This document shows, in pieces, positions 58,888 through 64,000 of a stretch of DNA of 64,000 nt. Below the pieces are notes generated by a model that saw only the letters and a list, made by a program, of their open reading frames with translations, was not told where the DNA came from and ran no database searches. The stretch's first letter is position 1. Each line of letters begins with the position of its first letter. The DNA is from Mucilaginibacter terrigena (lineage in GTDB: Bacteria > Bacteroidota > Bacteroidia > Sphingobacteriales > Sphingobacteriaceae), in assembly GCF_004168255.1 (NCBI RefSeq), contig NZ_SEWG01000005.1:1-64000 (forward strand), in the 5' to 3' direction. The position numbers and the translations under genes were made by a program.

Positions 58888-59327
58888 ACGGGCGCAATAT
58901 CAACATAGGATTGCTGGTGCTGCGGATAGGCATTGGCAGCATGTTTATTTTGCATGGCTGGCCAAAACTGCAGGGCGGTATAGCGGGTTGGGAACGCCTG
59001 GGCAATAACATGCAGTATATAGGCATCAGCTTTTTACCGGCCTTTTGGGGTTTTATGGCCATGGCTGCCGAACTTGTTGGCGGCATTTGCCTGGTACTTG
59101 GCGTTGGTGTGCGCGTAGCATCGGCCCTGATGCTGTTTACCATGTTTGTTGCTGCCGCAGGCAACCTAAGCCAGGGCTACGGCTTAGAAGGTGTGGTAGA
59201 AATAACCGAAGTAAGCAGCGCCCTGTTTATGCTGCTTATTGTTGGCGCGGGGCAGTGGACGGTTTTAGATGCTGTAAGACGAATAACCGGAGGCTGCTTG
59301 CAAACCCGGGGTGATATTACTTTGTGA
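58884..59327 (+). CDS. DoxX-family membrane protein
   Basis: A 147-residue membrane protein with about four segments and the family start LLVLRIGIGSMFILHGWPKLQGG, then GFMAMAAELVGGICLVLGVGVRVASALMLFTMFVAA. DoxX relatives are linked to quinone oxidation or to thiol/redox pathways, but most are uncharacterised. Its start overlaps the dioxygenase stop (ATGA-type), so the two are translationally coupled and probably work together. Confidence 0.9.
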   Translation: MNGRNINIGLLVLRIGIGSMFILHGWPKLQGGIAGWERLGNNMQYIGISFLPAFWGFMAMAAELVGGICLVLGVGVRVASALMLFTMFVAAAGNLSQGYGLEGVVEITEVSSALFMLLIVGAGQWTVLDAVRRITGGCLQTRGDITL

Positions 59328-59370
59328 TAACCGCGTATTCCGTTTGCCGGATTTTTAGTAATATTACCAC

Positions 59371-60948
59371 ATGCGTAAGATCCTCACCCTCTTATTTTTT
59401 GTCCCGCTGATGGCTGGTTTATCAGCCCGTGCCCAGGCGCCGGGCGCAACTATCGACGTGCAGCATTACCGCTTTGCCATTACTTTAAACGATGCCGACA
59501 ACATAATAAAAGGACAGGCTACCGTTACCGCAAAATTCCTGAGAACCACAAAGCAATTTGAGCTGGACCTGGCCGGGCAAAACAACGATGGTAAAGGTAT
59601 GCTGGTAACAGCTTTAAAAGAACAAGGCAGGCCGGTTAAATTTACACAGGATAGCGATAAGCTGATCATCAATACAAAGTCCATTGCGGGAACGGTACAT
59701 AGCTACGTAATAACCTACCGGGGTATCCCTACCGACGGGCTGATCATATCAACCAACCTGCACAAGCGCCGTACCTTTTTTGGCGATAACTGGGCAACCC
59801 GCGCGCGCAACTGGCTGCCATGTGTAGATCATCCTGCCGATAAAGCTTCCGTAGAGTTTTTGGTGACCGCGCCCGCCCATTATAAAGTTGTAGCCAATGG
59901 TTTAAAAATTGCGGAGAAGGTACTTCCGGGCAATAAAAAGCTTACCCACTGGAGCGAGACCGCTAAGCTGCCCACAAAGGTGATGGTAATAGGCGTGGCC
60001 GATTTTGCGGTGGCTAACGCGGGCAACCCGGGTGGTACGCCGGTTTATACTTACGTATTCCCCGAGGACAAGGAAGCCGGGTTTAAAAGTTATGCGGTAG
60101 CGACTAAAATACTGCCTTGGTTTGTAAAAAGAATAGGCCCGTTCCCGTATAAAAAGCTGGCTAATGTGCAGTCTAAAACCGTTTTTGGCGGTATGGAAAA
60201 TGCAGGGGCTATATTTTATTACGAAAAATCGGTGTACGACTTTAAGGGCATGGAATCCCTGATGGCGCACGAGATAGCCCACCAGTGGTTTGGCGATGCC
60301 ACAAGCGAAAAAAACTGGTGGCATGTATGGCTTAGCGAAGGCTTTGCTACCTACATGACCAACCTTTACCTGGAAGGGACTTACGGTGCGGATACCCTGA
60401 AAAGCCGCCTGGAAGCTGACAGGAAAACTATATTCGGGTTTGAAAAAAGATACCTTGCCCCTGTGGTAGACTCTGCGTTTAAAGGACCCATGATAAACAT
60501 GCTTAATGATAATGCCTATCAAAAGGGTGGTTGGGTATTGCATATGCTGCGCCGCAAAATTGGCAACGAAGCTTTTTGGAAAGGGGTAGCCAATTACTAT
60601 AAACAGTATAACGGTGGCAATGCTAATACCAACGATCTGCGCTTGATAATGGAAAAAGCCGGAGGGACGGACCTGAAGCAATTTTTTAACCAGTGGCTTC
60701 GTACGGCCGGGCACCCGCAGTTAAAAATAACCCGGGATTACAACGCAACCGATAAAACGGTTGCCATCCATATAAACCAGCTACAGGAAAAGCCTTATCA
60801 ATTTACGCTGGAGTTACTGGTTGATGGTAAATTGTATAAAACCGAAGTTAAAGATGCCGTTACTACATTCAGCGTACCTGTCGCATCGGCTGCGCCGGAG
60901 ATAAAGATCGACCCTAATGTTAATTTGCTGGCCTCGTTTACCGAATAG
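59371..60948 (+). CDS. M1-family aminopeptidase, exported
   Basis: A 525-residue zinc peptidase with a signal peptide (LTLLFFVPLMAGLSARAQ). It has the exopeptidase motif GGMENAG (273-279), the zinc site HEIAH (300-304) and the third ligand Glu323 in WLSEGFATYM. It is shorter than PepN-type enzymes (no long C-terminal domain), ending in a small beta domain. It would trim peptides in the periplasm. It starts 43 nt after the DoxX gene. Confidence 0.93.
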   Translation: MRKILTLLFFVPLMAGLSARAQAPGATIDVQHYRFAITLNDADNIIKGQATVTAKFLRTTKQFELDLAGQNNDGKGMLVTALKEQGRPVKFTQDSDKLIINTKSIAGTVHSYVITYRGIPTDGLIISTNLHKRRTFFGDNWATRARNWLPCVDHPADKASVEFLVTAPAHYKVVANGLKIAEKVLPGNKKLTHWSETAKLPTKVMVIGVADFAVANAGNPGGTPVYTYVFPEDKEAGFKSYAVATKILPWFVKRIGPFPYKKLANVQSKTVFGGMENAGAIFYYEKSVYDFKGMESLMAHEIAHQWFGDATSEKNWWHVWLSEGFATYMTNLYLEGTYGADTLKSRLEADRKTIFGFEKRYLAPVVDSAFKGPMINMLNDNAYQKGGWVLHMLRRKIGNEAFWKGVANYYKQYNGGNANTNDLRLIMEKAGGTDLKQFFNQWLRTAGHPQLKITRDYNATDKTVAIHINQLQEKPYQFTLELLVDGKLYKTEVKDAVTTFSVPVASAAPEIKIDPNVNLLASFTE

Positions 60949-61178
60949 TGGATTAAACCTTATAACAAGGTAAACGTCAAAACTGTGTGTATTTACTACA
61001 ATTATTAAATTTAATTTAGTTCGGATAATTTAAATATAACCTATATATAATTTGGAAAAATAAAAAATTTCAAAACAATATATCTTTTTAAAATGTTTTT
61101 CGTATAATTGAAATATATAATAACCCGGTGAGGCTATTATAAGAATTAACCCGATCTGTTCACTTAATTTTTAACATC
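60949..61178. other. AT-rich intergenic region
   Basis: A 230-nt, very AT-rich gap between two plus-strand genes. No clear terminator or promoter with correct spacing was found. Confidence 0.4.
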
Positions 61179-61556
61179 ATGACAAAAGCGTTTCAATCCA
61201 TTTATGTAAAGTTTTACAGGTGGGGCTTCAAAAATTTCGGTCAGGGTACATTGCCCCAGTTTAAATCGTTGTTTAACGTAAGCTTTTTGCTGGTTGTGGT
61301 GTTAACAAATGCTATGCTGTTTACCGAACTGCTTGTTAAAGCAAAGTGGCTTACATTAAACCTGTCATCCTATGTGGCTATCATGTTTGGCGCCGTAGGC
61401 TTTTTGCTTATAAACCATTTTATATTATTAAATAACCGCATGTTTAAGCAACTGAACGCGCGGCTGGCTACTATAAGTGTGCATAATAAAAACCTGTTTT
61501 CGGTTGTATTGCTTGTAAACGTATTGTTTGCCTGCGGTTTATGCTTTATCAGGTAA
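61179..61556 (+). CDS. Small membrane protein of unknown function (125 aa)
   Basis: Not recognised. A 125-residue protein with three membrane segments (NVSFLLVVVLTNAMLFTELL, YVAIMFGAVGFLLINHFILL, NLFSVVLLVNVLFACGLCF) and a basic N-terminus with aromatic residues (YVKFYRWGFKNFG). The normal codon use and a good terminator directly after it support a real gene. Nothing in the neighbourhood hints at its role. Confidence 0.7.
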   Translation: MTKAFQSIYVKFYRWGFKNFGQGTLPQFKSLFNVSFLLVVVLTNAMLFTELLVKAKWLTLNLSSYVAIMFGAVGFLLINHFILLNNRMFKQLNARLATISVHNKNLFSVVLLVNVLFACGLCFIR

Positions 61557-61572
61557 AATATAAATTTTCATC

Positions 61573-61610
61573 AAAAAAAAGCAGGGCACTTACGGTGTCC
61601 TGCTTTTTTT
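61573..61610. terminator. Bidirectional intrinsic terminator
   Basis: AAAAAAAAGCAGGGCAC (from 61573) pairs with GTGTCCTGCTTTTTTT (to 61610). It lies between the convergent small membrane protein and cupin genes. Confidence 0.85.
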
Positions 61611-61627
61611 ACAGCCGGTGGCATGCG

Positions 61628-62071
61628 TTATTCAAATACCACATTGTATTTTTTCGCCACATCCTGCACAGCGGCGGTATTTTTACCGAACACCTTAACG
61701 GTTTGGCTTTGAGGTTTAAGCAAGCTTTTTTGGCCACCGGGTGTTAATGTAACCAGCAGTATACCTGTTTGTGTGCCCACGTTTTTAATGCTGTGTATGG
61801 TGCCGTGCGGGATATAAATATTTGCACCCTTTGCAGCCTCGTATTTTTTGCCGTCGGCAAATAGCATGAAGTTTCCATTTGTTACTAAAATTACTTTGTC
61901 TTCGCCGTTGCAGATGTGAGGCGGCGAGCCGGCGCCCACATTAACTTCCTCTTCAATAATGGTAAGGTTTCCGCCACTGCATTCGGTACTGAGAATTACA
62001 CTCGTGCGTACCCCTTTTATTTCTCTGCTTTCACTCGGTCCCTGCTGTTTAAAATTCCTGGTAGATATCAT
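61628..62071 (-). CDS. Cupin-domain protein
   Basis: A 147-residue single cupin. The first cupin motif is near NVGAGSPPHICNGEDKVILVTNGNF and the second contains IPHGTIHSIKNVG. Some usual metal ligands are replaced (only one clear His in motif 1), so metal binding is uncertain. Function unknown. It ends next to a shared terminator. Confidence 0.82.
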   Translation of the reverse strand: MISTRNFKQQGPSESREIKGVRTSVILSTECSGGNLTIIEEEVNVGAGSPPHICNGEDKVILVTNGNFMLFADGKKYEAAKGANIYIPHGTIHSIKNVGTQTGILLVTLTPGGQKSLLKPQSQTVKVFGKNTAAVQDVAKKYNVVFE

Positions 62072-62169
62072 TATGGTAACGTTTTATTACTATTATGACG
62101 GAAGTTCATTGCAGGGTGTTACAAGTACACCAAGAAAAAGTTGTGTGTTTAAACGTGTTTTGGCCGGTA

Positions 62170-62604
62170 TTAAGTGGATTGTATGTAGCTGTGCAACTGC
62201 TCTATAGTTTCTTTTTGCGAGTGTATAGTTTCGTAAACCACATCGTTGATGGAGATGATACCGCAAAGCTGTTCTTCCATATCAAAAACAGGCAGGTATC
62301 GGATGTTGTTCTCGCTCATGATAAGCATGCAGCTATCAACAGACGACTCGGGCGTTATTTTAGGGAAGTTGTTACTCATGATCTCGCCAACGGTGGTATC
62401 GTCCGAGTGTTTACCCATTAATATGATCTTACGGGCGTAATCCCTTTCGGTTACCAGGCCAAGGTATTGGTCGTTTTCGGTAACTACTACCGAGCCGATA
62501 TTTTTTTCGGACATCAGTTTCAGCACGTTTAAAACAGTGGTTTGGGCGGGCACAGCAATAACGTTGCTGCCCTTGCGGGCAAGGATGTGTTTTACGCTTT
62601 TCAT
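62170..62604 (-). CDS. CBS-domain pair protein
   Basis: The ATG at 62604 (MKSVKHILARKGSNV) gives 144 residues; an upstream start nine codons earlier is less likely. Two tandem CBS domains fill the chain (VLNVLKLMSEKNIGSVVVTENDQYLGLVTERDYARKI and SVDSCMLIMSENNIRYLPVFDMEEQLCGIISINDVV). Such stand-alone pairs bind adenine nucleotides and sense energy state; the partner is unknown. Confidence 0.9.
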   Translation of the reverse strand: MKSVKHILARKGSNVIAVPAQTTVLNVLKLMSEKNIGSVVVTENDQYLGLVTERDYARKIILMGKHSDDTTVGEIMSNNFPKITPESSVDSCMLIMSENNIRYLPVFDMEEQLCGIISINDVVYETIHSQKETIEQLHSYIQST

Positions 62605-62689
62605 ATAAATTAAGGTTATTGGAGACCTCAATTTACAAATAACTAATAGAAAAACAATAAGTTATATTGAAAAAATAAATTGGACGGGT

Positions 62690-63355
62690 TTAATTGATGG
62701 CGATCACCTTATCCTTTAATACCCCAAAAATTCTGTCGGCTTTGCGGCTTAGTATAGCCACCTTTCCCGTAAATTTCCCAAACGATGGCAGTATGGCCTG
62801 GTTTTTACCAAACGCGAAGCATGGCAGCGTAACCTTTTGCCTGCCCCTGCCAACCAGGCTAACGCCGGGGTGGATATGGCCGCATAGAACATATCCATCT
62901 TCCTCTTTTTTCTCCGGATCGGCCAGCGGGTGATGAAGCATCAGGAACGGACCGACAACCAAACGTTTGTGCAGGATGACGCCGAGGTCGGTGTAATGTT
63001 TATCGCTAATGATATCGTGGTTACCCTTTATCAAAATGATCTGCAACCTGGGAAACTGACTGCGCCAAAGCACAAACCAATCCCAGTCGTTATTCATATC
63101 GCTGTGGAACAGGTCGCCCAAAAAGATCACCTTATCCGGGCGGTGTTCGTGGATAAGGTCGGATAGCATGGCCAGGTCGTCCTGCTCCATATTGCGGGGA
63201 ATAGCGATACCCGCCTTGCGGAAATGCCCCACCTTGCCAAAATGCACATCGGCAGCAATCAGGGCTTTTTCCTGCTGCCAGTAAATGGCCTTTTGAGGTA
63301 ACAGTAACAGATCCTGGTTTAAAAATTGGAAAGGGGTGCCCGCACTTATCGTCAT
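62690..63355 (-). CDS. pdeM: Metallophosphoesterase of the PdeM type
   Basis: A 221-residue calcineurin-like phosphoesterase. The metal-binding motifs are ADVHFGKVGHFRK (near 34), FLGDLFHSD, KGNHD, LHHPL and CGHIHPG. The DVHFGK start and overall length match the 'ligase-associated DNA damage response endonuclease PdeM'. In many bacteria pdeM clusters with lhr-type helicase, an ATP-dependent DNA ligase and an exonuclease gene; none of these is beside it here, at least within the window. Confidence 0.85.
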   Translation of the reverse strand: MTISAGTPFQFLNQDLLLLPQKAIYWQQEKALIAADVHFGKVGHFRKAGIAIPRNMEQDDLAMLSDLIHEHRPDKVIFLGDLFHSDMNNDWDWFVLWRSQFPRLQIILIKGNHDIISDKHYTDLGVILHKRLVVGPFLMLHHPLADPEKKEEDGYVLCGHIHPGVSLVGRGRQKVTLPCFAFGKNQAILPSFGKFTGKVAILSRKADRIFGVLKDKVIAIN

Positions 63356-63466
63356 ATCGGGGGCAAAGATAAGAATTGTAAGCCTCTCCCCAACCCTATC
63401 CGAAGGAGAGGGAGTGAGTTAGGTGGTGAATGGTTGAGTGGCTGCTTTATAGTGAACACCTGCCGG
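63356..63466. repeat. Intergenic stretch with a CCTCTCCCC..GGAGAGGG element
   Basis: The first half of a 300-nt gene-free gap. AAGCCTCTCCCCAACC and CCGAAGGAGAGGGAGTGAG form a compact hairpin near 63380-63418, related to the CCTCTCC-type elements at 55509-55596. The remainder shows nothing recognisable. Confidence 0.5.
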
Positions 63467-63610
63467 AGAGTTTACTCACCCCGCGGCACTGCGTGCGCGA
63501 CCCTCTCTGCTTCGCAAAGAAGATAAGAAATTTGAAAGGTTTTTATACCCTCTTTCCGCGTAGCGAAGAGAGGGTCGACCAGCGAAGCGATGTCGGGGTG
63601 GGTAAACTCT
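63467..63610. repeat. MITE-like inverted-repeat element of 144 bp
   Basis: Outer arms AGAGTTTACTCACCCCG (63467-63483) and CGGGGTGGGTAAACTCT (63594-63610) are complementary except one base. Inside, CGACCCTCTCTGCTTCGC faces GCGAAGAGAGGGTCG. There is no open frame. Size, complementary ends and inner symmetry suit a non-autonomous mobile or repeat element. Confidence 0.75.
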
Positions 63611-63655
63611 TAGAGCGATATAGTAACCGATTACTAATTATTGTAATATTGTTTT

Positions 63656-63982
63656 ATGGAAATTAAAGAAGCGCAGCATCTTGTAGATAACTGGATAAAA
63701 ACAACCGGGGTAAGGTATTTTAACGAACTGACCAATACCGCCATGCTGATGGAAGAGGTTGGCGAGGTTGCCCGCATTATGGCAAGGCAATACGGCGAGC
63801 AATCGTTTAAAGCATCGGATACGGAAGTTAACCTGGCGGATGAAATGGCCGATGTGCTGTTCGTACTCATCTGCCTGGCTAACCAAACCGGAATTGACCT
63901 GACGGACGCATTGGAGAAAAACATGCAGAAGAAAAGTATCCGCGATGCCGAAAGGCATCAGAATAATGAGAAACTAAAATAG
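63656..63982 (+). CDS. MazG-like nucleotide pyrophosphohydrolase
   Basis: A 108-residue all-alpha NTP pyrophosphatase. The EExxE...ExxD pattern is present (MLMEEVGEVARIMARQYG and NLADEMADVLFVLICLANQTG). It is one MazG domain in length and would cleave nucleoside triphosphates, perhaps damaged or non-standard ones. It is the last gene in the window and lies directly after the MITE-like element. Confidence 0.9.
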   Translation: MEIKEAQHLVDNWIKTTGVRYFNELTNTAMLMEEVGEVARIMARQYGEQSFKASDTEVNLADEMADVLFVLICLANQTGIDLTDALEKNMQKKSIRDAERHQNNEKLK

Positions 63983-64000
63983 CATTCTGCGTTATATAAT

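Noticed and set aside
59902..60714. 270-codon open frame opposite the M1 aminopeptidase
   Set aside because: The opposite strand encodes a complete enzyme with catalytic motifs; the antisense frame has no recognisable domain.
1..64000. tRNA, rRNA, transposase or prophage genes
   Set aside because: None was seen by reading; a tRNA or Rfam scan was not possible here, so small RNA genes could have been missed.

Overview
The window looks like chromosomal DNA from a member of the Bacteroidota, most likely family Sphingobacteriaceae (Mucilaginibacter/Pedobacter-like). Supporting signs are a PorX-type response regulator with a PglZ domain, an LpxC-FabZ fusion, TonB-dependent and 'OMP beta-barrel family' receptors with an N-terminal carboxypeptidase-like domain, an RNA polymerase -7 motif of the TAnnTTTG type in front of several genes, few recognisable Shine-Dalgarno sequences, and many structured intergenic repeats. 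The genus is inferred from gene content and was not computed.

Layout. 1-529: repeat-rich intergenic DNA. 530-9882 (minus strand): a nearly complete pentose phosphate pathway in one run, transcribed ROK/polyphosphate-type glucokinase, tkt, rpiA, tal, HAD phosphatase, gnd, zwf, pgl; only rpe is missing. 10279-21194: a carbohydrate-degrading region with a frameshifted alpha-L-rhamnosidase, carboxylesterase, GH3, DUF5077/DUF3472 and GH42 proteins, plus a small VOC/DUF1801 pair; there is no SusC/SusD pair. 21419-28626: yifB, an AT-rich orphan SMI1/KNR4 gene, an orphan CheY-like receiver, a large outer-membrane barrel protein, a collagen-like lipoprotein and an orphan small protein. 28707-34433: zinc metalloprotease, aspartyl protease-PDZ protein, YihY/BrkB membrane protein, SixA-like phosphatase. 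34531-43422: an envelope and housekeeping block (ald, tsaE, porX on minus; HD phosphohydrolase, lpxD, lpxC/fabZ, lpxA, ABC ATPase on plus). 43477-49346: oxyR, xth, cyclophilin, and a small Cys/His protein next to a TonB-dependent receptor. 49401-55785 (minus): thrA-thrB-thrC, a lipoprotein and a HAD hydrolase, preceded by a Thr/Ile-rich leader peptide and an intrinsic terminator that together form a textbook-style attenuator. 55840-63982: rsgA, dtd, a membrane LytTR regulator divergent from an intradiol dioxygenase-DoxX pair, M1 aminopeptidase, cupin, CBS, pdeM and a MazG-like protein.

How it works together. The first locus converts glucose through G6P to NADPH and pentoses. The lpx block makes lipid A next to the T9SS regulator gene porX. 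The thr operon makes homoserine and threonine and appears to be controlled by translation of its leader. The most striking non-coding content is the thr attenuator and several families of inverted-repeat elements that sit inside operons as well as between them. One of these is a four-hairpin element at 12764-12883. Another is a set of hairpins built from repeated 7-8 nt words, found at three junctions of the pentose phosphate locus and elsewhere. No rRNA, tRNA, CRISPR array, transposase or phage gene was seen.
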